The translations under genes were made by a program, and so were the position numbers. From assembly GCA_963210315.1 (NCBI GenBank), contig OY723308.1, positions 1,488,001 to 1,552,000 of the forward strand: a stretch of DNA of 64,000 nt, in the 5' to 3' direction. This stretch comes from Rhynchopus euleeides (Eukaryota > Euglenozoa > Diplonemea > Diplonemida > Diplonemidae). The notes beneath the pieces were generated by a model. It ran no database searches. It was not told the DNA's origin and worked only from the letters and a program-made list of their open reading frames with translations. Every line of letters begins with the position of its first letter. Positions within the stretch are counted from its first letter, which is position 1. This document shows positions 32,762-42,969 of the stretch, piece after piece.

Positions 32762-35630
32762 AGGCCTCTGGCTAATTCTGGGGCCGGACTTAACGTTGGG
32801 CCGGAGGGGGGGGGGGGGGGGGCCCTACCCTACCCTACCCTACCCTACCCTACAGCACGTCGGGGGTACCCACAACCCGACCCAACCCTACCCTCGGGTG
32901 AGGGTTGGGTACCCATAACCCGACCCAACACGACCCTACCCAACCCAGGGGTCAGGGCCAGGGTTGACCCTAGACCCTACCCAACCCTAGGGTTCGGGTC
33001 AGGGTTGACCCCAGACCCTACCCAACCCTCGGGTTAGGGTTAGGGTTAACCATGGACCCTACCCAACCCTAGGGTTAGGGTTAGGGTTGACCCTAGACCC
33101 TACCCAACCCTAGGGTTAGGGTTAGGGTTAACCCTGGACCCTACCCAACCCTAGGGTTAGGGTCAGGGTTAACCCTAGGCCCTACCCTAACCCTAGGGTT
33201 AGGGTTAGGGTTAACCCTGGACCCTACCCAACCCTCGGGTTAGGGTTAGGGTTGACCCTAGACCCTACCCAACCCTCGGGTTAGGGTCAGGGTTAACCCC
33301 AGACCCTACCCAACCCTCGGGTTAGGGTCAGGGTTAACCCTAGGCCCTACCCTAACCCTAGGGTTAGGGTTAGGGTTAACCCTAGACCCTACCCAACCCT
33401 CGGGTTAGGGTCAGGGTTAACCCTAGACCCTACCCTAACCCTAGGGTTAGGGTTAGGGTTAACCCTGGACCCTACCCAACCCTCGGGTTAGGGTTAGGGT
33501 TGACCCTAGACCCTACCCAACCCTCGGGTTAGGGTCAGGGTTAACCCCAGACCCTACCCAACCCTCGGGTTAGGGTCAGGGTTAACCCTAGGCCCTACCC
33601 TAACCCTAGGGTTAGGGTTAGGGTTAACCCTAGACCCTACCCAACCCTCGGGTTAGGGTCAGGGTTAACCCTAGACCCTACCCTAACCCTAGGGTTAGGG
33701 TTAGGGTTAACCCTGGACCCTACCCAACCCTCGGGTTAGGGTTAGGGTTGACCCTAGACCCTACCCAACCCTCGGGTTAGGGTCAGGGTTAACCCCAGAC
33801 CCTACCCAACCCTCGGGTTAGGGTCAGGGTTAACCCTAGGCCCTACCCTAACCCTAGGGTTAGGGTTAGGGTTAACCCTAGACCCTACCCAACCCTCGGG
33901 TTAGGGTCAGGGTTAACCCTAGACCCTACCCTAACCCTAGGGTTAGGGTTAGGGTTAACCCTGGACCCTACCCAACCCTCGGGTTAGGGTTAGGGTTGAC
34001 CCTGGACCCTACCCAACCCTAGGGTTAGGGTCAGGGTTAACCCCAGACCCTACCCAACCCTAGGGTTAGGGTCAGGGTTAACCCTAGACCCTACCCTAAC
34101 CCTAGGGTTAGGGTTAGGGTTAACCCTAGACCCTACCCAACCCTCGGGTTAGGGTCAGGGTTAACCCTAGACCCTACCCTAACCCTAGGGTTAGGGTTAG
34201 GGTTAACCCTGGACCCTACCCAACCCTCGGGTTAGGGTTAGGGTTGACCCTGGACCCTACCCAACCCTAGGGTTAGGGTCAGGGTTAACCCTAGACCCTA
34301 CCCTAACCCTAGGGTTAGGGTTAGGGTTAACCCTAGACCCTACCCAACCCTCGGGTTAGGGTTAGGGTTGACCCTAGACCCTACCCAACCCTCGGGTTAG
34401 GGTCAGGGTTAACCCCAGACCCTACCCAACCCTCGGGTTAGGGTCAGGGTTAACCCTAGACCCTACCCTAACCCTAGGGTTAGGGTTAGGGTTAACCCTG
34501 GACCCTACCCAACCCTCGGGTTAGGGTCAGGGTTAACCCTGGACCCTACCCAACCCTCGGGTTAGGGTTAGGGCTGACCCTGGACCCTACCCAACCCTAG
34601 GGTTAGGGTCTAGGGTTAACCCCAACCCTAACCCTAGGGTGAGGGTAGGGTACAGGGTTAACCCTGACCCTAACCCTAGGGTAGGGTCTAGGGTTAACCC
34701 CAACCCTAACCCTAGGGTGAGGGTAGGGTACAGGGTTAACCCTGACCCTAACCCTAGGGTAGGGTCTAGGGTTAACCCTAACCCCAACCCTAGGGTAGGG
34801 TTGGGTCTAGGGTTAACCCCAACCCTAACCCGAGGGTTGGGTAGGGTCTAGGGTCAACCCTAACCCTAACCCTAGGGTTGGGTAGGGTATAGGGTTAACC
34901 CTAACCCCAACCCTAGGGTAGGGTTGGGTCTAGGGTTAACCCTGACCCTAACCCTCGGGTAGGGTAGGGTCTGGGGTTGGGTCTAGGGTTAACCCCAACC
35001 CTAACCCTAGGGTTGGGTAGGGTATAGGGTTAACCCTATACCCTACCTAACCCTAGGGTAGGGTCTAGGGTTAACCCTAACCCTAACCCTAGGGTGGGGG
35101 TAGGGTACAGGGTTAACCCTGACCCTAACCCTAGGGTGAGGGTGGGGTACAGGGTTAACTCTCACCCTAACCCTAGGGTTGGGTAGGGTCTAGGGTTAAC
35201 CCTAACCCTAACCCTAGGGTGAGGGTAGGGTCTAGGGTTAACCCTAACCCTAGGGTTGGGTAGGGTCTAGGGTTAACCCCAACCCTAACCCTAGGGTGAG
35301 GGTAGGGTACAGGGTTAACCCTGACCCTAACCCTAGGGTAGGGTTGGGTCTAGGGTTAACCCTCACCCTAACCCTAGGGTTGGGTAGGGTCTAGGGTCAC
35401 CCGTAACCCTCGAAATCGGGCCCAAATCGCCAAAATGGGCACCCCTCGAAAAAAAAAATTCGAAAAGGTCCCCCTACCCACACCTGGAAATTACCAAAAA
35501 ATCTGGGACCCCGGCGGCCCCAACCCTAGGGTAGGGTAGGGTAGCCCCCCCCCCCCCTCCCCCCCCCCCCCCCCCCCTCCCCCCCCCGCACGGAGAAACT
35601 TAACGTTCGACCCGAATTAGCCAGAGGCCT
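32762..35630 (+). repeat. Telomere-like (TTAGGG/CCCTAA) palindromic array bounded by an inverted repeat
   Basis: The outer ends carry AGGCCTCTGGCTAATTC (32762-32778) and its exact reverse complement (35614-35630). Between them, after a (CCCTA)n start at about 32821, lie about 2.6 kb of alternating CCCTAA and TTAGGG blocks joined head to head and interspersed with GGACCCTACCCAACCCT-type segments. A higher-order period of about 249 bp is visible in the first half (for example starts near 33432, 33681 and 33927). Orientation switches every few units, unlike a true telomere. C-runs occupy 35545-35590. Confidence 0.85.
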
Positions 35631-35649
35631 GGGGGGGGTTAGGGACCGT

Positions 35650-36300
35650 CTTACTGGGGGGGGCTAAATAGAAGCCCCCCCCCCTTGTATTCGGCGTAGG
35701 ATCGAGTTTTTTTGGGGGTTTTCGAGGGCCCAAAATTTTAGGCAATTTTTGCAGTGGGTGGCCAAATAGAAGGGGGGGGTCAAATACAAGGGGGGGGGGG
35801 CTTGTATTCGGCGGAAGCCGAATTTTCCAAATTTTGGTGAATTTTGCCCCAGGTGACCTCGTGGAATCGCGATTTTCGCCTTCCATTGTCCTATTCGGAA
35901 TCCGTGCGGATCGTGGTGGGGTCATTTTGTGGGTGGAGGTGCCAAGTTTCACTCATGAAATGTGGGGCTGGTTTGGCTCCTGATAATGGGAGGATATTCC
36001 CGGGAGTCAGCAACCTGCGATGACCGCCACACTGGTGCCCAAAACCCCGTTCCTTTGAATGCTTGGATTCCGTGCGGACCGCAGTGGGGTCATTTTGACC
36101 ATGGGGTGCCTGTTATGACTGGAAAAACAGGCTGAAAATTTGAAATTTGGCTGAAATTCGGCTTCCGCCAAATACAAGCCCCCCCCCCCTTGTATTCGGC
36201 GAAAATTTTTATGGATTTCGAATTTTCAGACCCCCCCCTTCTAATAGGCCCCCCCCCTTGTATTTGACCCCCCCCTTCTATTTAGCCCCCCCCAGTAAGG
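35650..36300 (+). mobile_element. Foldback-type element with inverted ends
   Basis: The left end 'cttactgggggg...ctaaatagaagcccc' (about 35652-35682) is matched inverted by 'ggcttctatttagcccc...cagtaag' style sequence at about 36265-36299. Inner copies of 'cttgtattcggcg' also occur in both orientations. The total is about 650 bp with no coding capacity. The two dispersed 'TGCGGATCGTGGTGGGG' repeats (35897 and, diverged, 36065) are inside. Confidence 0.6.
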
Positions 36301-37437
36301 TACCGAAATCCGTCAAAATTACGACATTTTTCGACATAGGCAATTTTCCACCATAAACCCTCCAAAAATGCTGAAAAAGTGGCCAGACCACCCCAGAAAC
36401 CGCCCCTGGGTGTGGGACACCCACTTTGGTGCCCCGGAACGCGGCTGAAACGCTGTGTTGAAAAAAATGTCATGGTTTGGTACCGAACCCCTCCCCGGCT
36501 GAGTCTCCCGAGCACCCTGTCACCTGCGTCATCACCATCCCCCGTCATGTACCACGTTCTGCCGCCTCTGATGAGGCATCTGGGCACTACCGGGCCAAAA
36601 AAATGGCATTTCAGCGAGTGTTCTGTCAGGTTTCTGCCGATATCCTCAACAAGACCGGGGTGTGTCTGCGAATGCAAGGGCGTCGCTCGGGAGGCGATAT
36701 TATGTGCCCTCCCCGAGGTGTCGGATGCATCGGGAACTTCATCAGGGGAAACGGCAACAGCGAAGTGGGTGTGGTGTATCAACTGTGTCACCCCGGCTCT
36801 ACGGCACTGCAGTGGCACTTCTCAGCGGCGATGACCCCCGTCCTCTGCACCATCACCCCCACTTACGCGCTTCATTGCAGCACTGAAAGAGCTAAAAGAG
36901 ATGCCGGACGACGGCCAGAATGCTGGGGAACTCAGCCGCAGATGGAAAGGAGAGGCCGGAGACGGTGCGCGAGTGGAGTTTGGGACTGGCGTCTTTGGAA
37001 AATATGCCGGTGTGGGTTCCAAAGCCTTATTCGGTGTACAAACCGGCAGGCGCAGTGGTCGGTGGACGCTGCAGCAAGTGTTATCAGGAAATGCTGACGA
37101 GAAGACGCTCCTTCCCAAGCTTGTCACACGCATTTGCTCCCAAATTGAACCGGAGGCATCAGTGCCCACCCAAGACAAGAAAAGGCGGCATGTTGCGGGC
37201 AAGTTGGGCGGGACGGGCTCGGAAGGGTGGTTCGGATGAGGGGGCCGGAACCAAACCATGACACTTTTTTGAGCATGGTCACGGATTGGCTCAGAAGTGG
37301 CCAAATACCCCCAAAAACCACCCAGACCGCCCCCAAATACTCCCAGGGGTCGGGGTTTCAAGTTTACAGCCATTTTGTGCGTGTTCCTCGCCTATGTGAA
37401 AAATCTCGTAATTTTCCCCCCTTAAGGTTTTCCCTAG
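36300..37437 (+). mobile_element. TIR-type element with a degenerate reading frame
   Basis: Outer parts form imperfect inverted repeats: 'aaaattacga..tttttc.acatagg' at about 36316-36344 appears inverted at about 37388-37418, and 'tgtcatggtttggt' at about 36468-36482 appears inverted at about 37250-37264. The interior (about 36850-37240) has two overlapping weak frames. One starts 'MPDDGQNAGELSRRWKGEAG' and ends at 37239; neither has a recognised domain. Confidence 0.5.
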
Positions 37438-38066
37438 GGGGGGGGGTTAAGTGTGGTGTGAGTGAGGGGGGGGGGAGGAGGGAAGGGTTAGCGGGTTCCA
37501 CATTTTATTAGATAGAAAATCACAGAGAAAACGAAAAACCATCAAAAGAAAAAAAAAGACAGCGCATGCCCGTGGCGGAAACGAGGCGCAGGAGGTGCTG
37601 TTCTGTTTTACGGGGGGTCTTATAATTCTTTTTGTTGCGACACCGCCAATCCAACCCCCCTCCCCTCCCCTCCCCTCCCCTCCCCCTCAATGTTTCTCAC
37701 ACACAACAAGAAGCTTGCCACAGTGAAAAAGATAGTTGGCAGCGCTTTGGGTGACAAACAATCTACCCTGCCTTGTTGCTATGACTGTGCGCACATTCAC
37801 ACCAACCTTCATCAGGCAAAACACGTCAGGTTTGTTCACCCGGGTTTGGCGCACAAACAACGCCTTATCTTTTTTTATCGCGGGGGGGTGCACCTCAATT
37901 TTTCCAGCGCACACACCGCTCAATTTTGCCCCACCACAGGCCACACCCAGCCCACCTTTCCCCCCCACTTTTCAACCCCAGTTGCACACACAAAACGCCC
38001 TTCTTCTCGGATTTCATATGACACTCCCGACCACACCCCACCACCTCCCCCGGCAGGTCACCGGCG
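37438..38066 (+). other. Leader region, copy 3, second part
   Basis: It resumes homology with 2516-3122 immediately after the G-run ('ttaagtgtggtgtgag'). No gene is supported. It ends in the same pyrimidine-rich CAG before the DUF4116 ATG. Confidence 0.5.
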
Positions 38067-40130
38067 ATGGATGCCTTCCTCGTCGACACACGGTGCGGGG
38101 AGAAGCATGTGGTTCACATCGCCAACGGCGACCTGCCAGAGCACCTGAAGGAGGAGGCCATCGAGTTGGTCCTCGGGTCGCCCGACGACGTCATTCTGGA
38201 GGATGTCGAGCTGTCGTTGGAAGGGGAGCTCCTGGATGAGACCGTGCCCCTCTGCGACGCCCCAGGCGTGACGCAGGGCTGCAGCATCGAGGTGGGGCTG
38301 TCTGGGGCACGCTTTGTCGAGGCGATCCAGAGGAGGTGGGGCGCAATCCTGTTCAGCAAGGCTCCCCCCTGGGCACAGCTCCGGCACGAGGTGGCGCTGG
38401 CTGCGGTGCAGCTCAGCGGGGACACGCTGGTGAAGGTGGACCCCGCATTCCTCAACGACAAGCTGATAGTCCTCACCGCGACCCTCACCTGCCCTCTCGC
38501 AATACAGCACGCCTCTGAAGCTTTACGCAACGATGCTGACGTCGTGCTGGCCGCGGTGATGCGAGAGGTAAGAGCTCTGCAATACGCCTCCGCCCAGCTC
38601 CGCTCCGATAAACACTTCATCCTGACCTGCGTCCAGCGCCGCCCCGTCGCACTGCAGTATGCCGATACATCCCTTTGGAACGACACAGACATCCTCACGG
38701 CAAGCCTCCACCCGGATTTCAACTACACAACAGAGGCTCTGAGGTGCGACAGGGAGGCAGCCCTGTCCTGCACAGCTGGGGGGCCTCCGGATGAGATGGG
38801 CCTCAACCTCGAAGCCCTGTCCATGCGTGCGTCGCTGGAGACCATGCCGGAGGCACTGCGGGGCGACAGGGAGGTGGTGATATCCGCTGTGAAGCGGTGG
38901 AGCCCCGACTTCATCAACGCTTCCGAGCCGCTCCGGCAGGACCTGGGGTTCCAGCGGGAGGCTGTCGCTTGGAATGGAGGGGTCCTGCCCTATGCGACCG
39001 AGCTGCAGAGCGACCGCGATGCAGTGTTGTCCGCTGTGGAGACCGACCCCCTCGCTTTGCTTCACGCCTCCCCGTCGCTGCAGGGCGACAGGGAGGTGGT
39101 GCTGGCTGCGATGCGCAGCAGGGGCCGCGGGCAGCGCGCCGCGCTGCGCTGCGCACCCGCCTCCTTCCGGAGGGACCGGGAGGTGCTGCTGGCAGGCGTG
39201 CGGCGCGAGCCGGAGGCGCTGCTGGAGGCTGACACCCTTCTCCGCTCCGACAGGGCCTTCCTGATGCGGGTCGCCGCTGCGCAGGGGAATGCACTGCTCC
39301 ATATGGACATGCCGTGCCGTTCCGACGTGAGGGTGCAGGCTGCCGCTGTGGCGCAGAACCCCATGGCGCTGCGCTACTGCAGGGATGAGTTCCGCTCCGA
39401 CAAGGAGGTCCTCCTCTCGGCAGTCGGGAGCTGCGGCCGTCTCTTGGCACATCTCCCGGAAATCATGCGGAGCGACAGAGATGTGGTGCTGGCTGCAGCG
39501 CAGTCCCGCGATGCATGCGATGTGCTGTCATTTTCACCCAATTTCCGCAACGACCCGGGCGTGGTGCTGGCGGCTGCTGCGAGCGGTGCGGAGGAGCCGC
39601 TGCGGCACGCAGACCCTGCCCTCTGCGCCAACAGGGACTTCATGCTCGAGGCTGTCAGGAGGGGCGGCTGCGCCATATGCTCCGCCGGCGCCTCGCTCTG
39701 CCGCGACAGGGAGCTGCAGATGGCAGCCCTCCTGCAGGACGGCCGTGCTCTGCGGTTTGCCGACCCCCCGCTGCGCCGCGACAGGTCTGTCGTCCTCCGT
39801 GCAGCGCGTGCCCACGGTGGTGCGCTGCAGTACGCTGATTACCTCTTCCGGCACGACGAGGAGGTGGTGCTCGCCGCTGTGGGGAGCTGCGGGGATGCGC
39901 TGCGCTTCGCCGGCAGAAAGCTCCGGAGCAACCGGGGCGTGGTGCTGGCGGCTGTGCGGCAGGACGGGCGTGCCCTGAAGCACGCCCCCGCCGCGATGTG
40001 CAGCGACAGGGAGGTGGTGCTGGCGGCGGTGCGGTCGAACCCGGATGCCTTTGTGCACGCCTCCCCCACACTGCGGCGCGACAGCGTCGTTCTCGCTCTG
40101 GCTTTCCCGGAGCTTCATGACACCCAGTGA
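38067..40130 (+). CDS. Ubiquitin-like/DUF4116 repeat protein, copy 3
   Basis: 687 residues and intact, with the same domain order as copies 1 and 2 (ubiquitin-like N-terminus, then DUF4116 repeats). It combines the 'SPDDVILED' of copy 1 with the 'SLEGELLDE' and 'EALLEADTLLRSDR' of copy 2. Ser replaces Arg in 'AVGSCGRLLAH'. The mixed pattern suggests gene conversion or that copy 3 is close to the ancestor. Its distal upstream leader has been displaced by the 4.7 kb inserted block, so any regulatory sequence upstream of 32760 is now 5.3 kb away. Confidence 0.85.
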   Translation: MDAFLVDTRCGEKHVVHIANGDLPEHLKEEAIELVLGSPDDVILEDVELSLEGELLDETVPLCDAPGVTQGCSIEVGLSGARFVEAIQRRWGAILFSKAPPWAQLRHEVALAAVQLSGDTLVKVDPAFLNDKLIVLTATLTCPLAIQHASEALRNDADVVLAAVMREVRALQYASAQLRSDKHFILTCVQRRPVALQYADTSLWNDTDILTASLHPDFNYTTEALRCDREAALSCTAGGPPDEMGLNLEALSMRASLETMPEALRGDREVVISAVKRWSPDFINASEPLRQDLGFQREAVAWNGGVLPYATELQSDRDAVLSAVETDPLALLHASPSLQGDREVVLAAMRSRGRGQRAALRCAPASFRRDREVLLAGVRREPEALLEADTLLRSDRAFLMRVAAAQGNALLHMDMPCRSDVRVQAAAVAQNPMALRYCRDEFRSDKEVLLSAVGSCGRLLAHLPEIMRSDRDVVLAAAQSRDACDVLSFSPNFRNDPGVVLAAAASGAEEPLRHADPALCANRDFMLEAVRRGGCAICSAGASLCRDRELQMAALLQDGRALRFADPPLRRDRSVVLRAARAHGGALQYADYLFRHDEEVVLAAVGSCGDALRFAGRKLRSNRGVVLAAVRQDGRALKHAPAAMCSDREVVLAAVRSNPDAFVHASPTLRRDSVVLALAFPELHDTQ

Positions 40131-41392
40131 CCCGACACAACACAACACGACACGACCCCCATCCACCCCTGCTGCTGAGAGGAAGGGGGGAAGGGAGGAC
40201 GAAGGGTGAAGGGCGAAGGGGGCGCGGTGTGCACCGGCACACCGCCCCCACCGGACTGTTCTGTTCTCTTATGGGCGTCTCTATCTCATCACCATCGCGT
40301 TGTGATATCATATGATGTATGATGAAACATCCAGGACAGGTGTGATGGGTTTGTGTGTGGGGTGTGTGATCTGACCCCTGTGCCCATGCTGTCCTGTCTG
40401 TTATGTGCCGCCTGGCATGTGAGTTGCCCCACCCCTGCAGTGGTGCAGAGCGTTGGCTGTTTGACTTGCTTTTATTTGCAATAATTCTTCGTGACCCCCC
40501 CTCTGAAACTGAAAGAACATACGCCTCCTCTGTCTGACGTGCCTCAGCCTGGGAGTGCCATGTGCGGAGGGCTCTAGTTGCAGCCCCGCCTTCTCGAATC
40601 TAGCCCCTTCCCCCCCTTCTGATTTGGTCAGGATGACTAGATTTTGTTGGAAGGGGCACACGCCACCTTGGGGTTGGTGCCCTGACGACACGACCCTTCA
40701 CCAGCACGGCGCGTCCGTTCGCTGCACACAACACAAAACACACAAATTGCACATCCTTGCGGTCCTGCATTTTCAGTGCAGGAAGTCCCCTGTCGCTCCT
40801 CCTGGGACCACGATATTGCATGACATATCCGTGGCTCACCCGGGTCAGGTCCTGGGCACTCGCTGCTGACTACACTTGACCCCTGAGTCTCTGTCTCGAT
40901 CTGAATCCTGAAGATGCACAGTGGACCTGGCCTCAACTTTGAACCCACACCCAAACCCCCTGGACTAGTGTGGGACGCATTGAGGGGCGCTGTCCAGTTG
41001 TATGCTGTAGTCCGTAGGGGATTTGCAGGGGCAACGCCACACTGTGATTGCATGCGATGCCCACACCCCAGGCCTCCGCTCTGTGATTGTTGCACACCAA
41101 CACACTGCACTGCACTGTGCTGCACAGCCTCACCTCACCATCCTCAGGTTACTCTTGCACCAGTGTCCTGTGTGTGTTTCTCTTTGCTGCGACCCACCCA
41201 TAGTCGGCCGTGCTCCGGTATTGAAAAGCCGTGGCATGCGTAGGAGTGCGTGACCCACGCCGCGAAGGGGATGGCGTGAGCCTCTCTGGAGCGTGGGTGA
41301 GTGCAGATCTTGGTTGTAGTAGCGAATATTCAATGGAGAACATTGAAGGCCGAAGTTTCCCACGACAGTTGTGGGCCCATGTGTGGGCTGTC
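40131..41392 (+). other. Segment B, copy 3
   Basis: Homologous to 5187-6012 and 6640-6675. It includes about 200 bp (about 40336-40535) not present in unit 1. It contains the empty site CCTGTGTG (41167-41174) for hAT-like element 1. 41193-41390 is unrelated to the unit 1 sequence before the astacin start. Weak frames change relative to unit 1, so no gene is called. Confidence 0.5.
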
Positions 41393-41513
41393 GTGTGTTG
41401 GTTGTATGTGGTGGTCGCGGCCGCAGGGCTGTGTGCCGGGTCGGCCGCACGGCCCGACCGGGGCAACGGCTTGGCGCGTGACGGAAAGCTCTCGGGCTGG
41501 GGATCAAGAATGA
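41393..41513 (+). pseudogene. Astacin signal-peptide fragment, copy 2
   Basis: Matches the signal peptide region of the astacin fragment at 6674 ('AVVCWLYVVVAAAGLCAGSAARPD'). The ATG context is replaced, one base is missing in the 'GKA/GKL' region (frameshift), and homology ends at about 41510. It is clearly non-functional. Confidence 0.75.
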
Positions 41514-41831
41514 AGGTCGTGTGTTCGTTTGCCGAATCGTTCAGGAAGCATAATAGTCTTTCTCTCTGGGATCTCGGGCCTTATTCTTTGTTTCACCACC
41601 TTCCCCCCTTGTCCCTCCGACAAACGTAACCTCAAGAATATTGAGTTTTGAGTTCGCCGGGTCCAACCAGGAAAGCTTTGGGAGAATGCGCAAAATACCC
41701 ACTCCCGGCGAGCAGTTTGTCAGCCCTGAAAATTGTTCCTATAGTGGGGTCTCCGTTCCGGCACACTTGTCCAGTTCTTAGGGCGTTGGAACGTTGCTTC
41801 ACAGATGGGTTTTTTTGTTTTTACACACACG
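41514..41831 (+). other. Single-copy spacer
   Basis: No recognisable gene or repeat. It ends in the CACACACG that forms the left target duplication of hAT-like element 2. Confidence 0.4.
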
Positions 41832-42391
41832 CAGGGTTTTCGCTAATCTTCCAGGGGGGGCCAGACCCAGGAAGATTTCTACTCTTCCACCCACCCCGCC
41901 CAGTATTTCCCCCCTTCCAGGGAACAGCGCTCGTGCTGACCTCTGGGCGTTGGAGGAACACCAAAATTGGGGTTTGGGGTCACTTTTCCCCCCCAACAGG
42001 CACACGGACACATGATTCAACACATCAGCATGGGCTCTCGCCTCCCGAAGATGTGACGCCGCATGTGCTCAGGCCTTGGCAACTGACAGGTACATGCCAC
42101 AGGGGGGTCTGGGGGGCGGAGCCCCCCAGCCGCCGGAGGCCACGGTAGTGAACATCTGTTCTTGTGCGTATCCCATGCACGGGATTGGAAGCCGTGCCAA
42201 AAAACCAGTCGGATTCGGTCCAGAAGTCACCGTCAGGCCGCCAAAAAGCCCCCCCCAAAAAAAAAACAAAAAAAAATCTGGCGACCAGATTTTTTTTCTT
42301 TTTCCCCCAGGAAGATATCTTCCTGGGATTTCCAGCTTTTTTATTTTTTTTTGAAGATTTTTCACCCCAAATCTTCCAAGCGAAAACACTG
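41832..42391 (+). mobile_element. hAT-like non-autonomous element 2 (560 bp)
   Basis: The left end CAGGGTTTTCGCTAATCTTCC is matched by an inverted right end (reverse complement CAGTGTTTTCGCTTGGAAGA). The 8-bp flanks CACACACG (41824-41831) and CGCACACG (42392-42399) differ at one base. It shares the termini type and an internal roughly 80-bp block (about 42090-42155) with element 1, but the AT/GC composition of the remainder is different. No transposase is present. Confidence 0.75.
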
Positions 42392-42969
42392 CGCACACGA
42401 CCTTCGCGCGGAAAGTGTCATTCAGCTCTGCCAAACGTGCTCTACACACCACCCCCTTCATCAGGCAAGTGGGTTTGTAAGTGTGTGTGGAAGCGTCAAC
42501 GCATCAAACGAAGTACCAAGTAGTAGAGGAAGAGCGGCAGAGTTGAAGTGACACTTTCTGCTGTATGTTTGCTGGTTAGCTGTGCCATATTGCATTCTTT
42601 GCAGGTGTCTTTCGATCCGTTGCTTTGTCACTTAGTTTGCCAGCTCGTGCGCACAAACAAAACCCGGACTCTTTTCCAGTATTATCGGAACCTACCAGAA
42701 CAATCTGTTCCCCTCTTCTCCTTGTCCTTTCCTTGTTAGTCAACCTGTTGAGACATCAAGAAGTGTATTGGGGCCACGATTAGAACAAGTTCCACAGTGT
42801 CGGGAGACTGCCGTACACCAGCAGGCGGATTTTACATGTTATGCACAACAAACATGGCATGCGATTTGCTGCGGACACACCACCACCACCACCACCTTTC
42901 GCTTCCCCCCTCTCCTGCTGCCTTGCCCTCCCTACCCACCCCACCATCCTCCTGCAGGGACTCCACACG
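42392..42969 (+). other. 5' region of the helical protein gene
   Basis: It contains the two-box module (GGAAGCGTCAACGCA 42489-42503 and GTGACACTTTC 42548-42558) and two pyrimidine-rich CAG acceptor-like sites (about 42604 and 42957). Upstream exons are possible but not resolved. Confidence 0.45.
42489..42558 (+). promoter_or_regulatory. Two-box module upstream of the 42970 gene
   Basis: Same two motifs and order as at 12936-13020 and 24933-25017. The spacing between box starts is 59 bp here and 74 bp there. The function is inferred only from recurrence near gene starts. Confidence 0.4.

Larger units (their letters stand above)
31110..41510 (+). repeat. Segmental tandem duplication, unit 3 (partial, interrupted)
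   Basis: It includes the leader (31110-32760, continuing at 37438), DUF4116 copy 3, segment B and the first part of the astacin gene, then homology ends at about 41510. It is interrupted by a 4.7 kb block (32761-37437) at a G-tract and has a roughly 45-bp leader insertion near 31550-31600. A roughly 200-bp stretch at 40336-40535 is absent from unit 1. It has no CRN or Nup98 gene. Confidence 0.88.

Noticed and set aside
34587..34851. Reading frames within the telomere-like array
   Set aside because: They are repeats of a short non-coding motif read in frame.
32821..35400. True chromosome end (telomere)
   Set aside because: Orientation alternates throughout, and the same duplicated unit continues on both sides.
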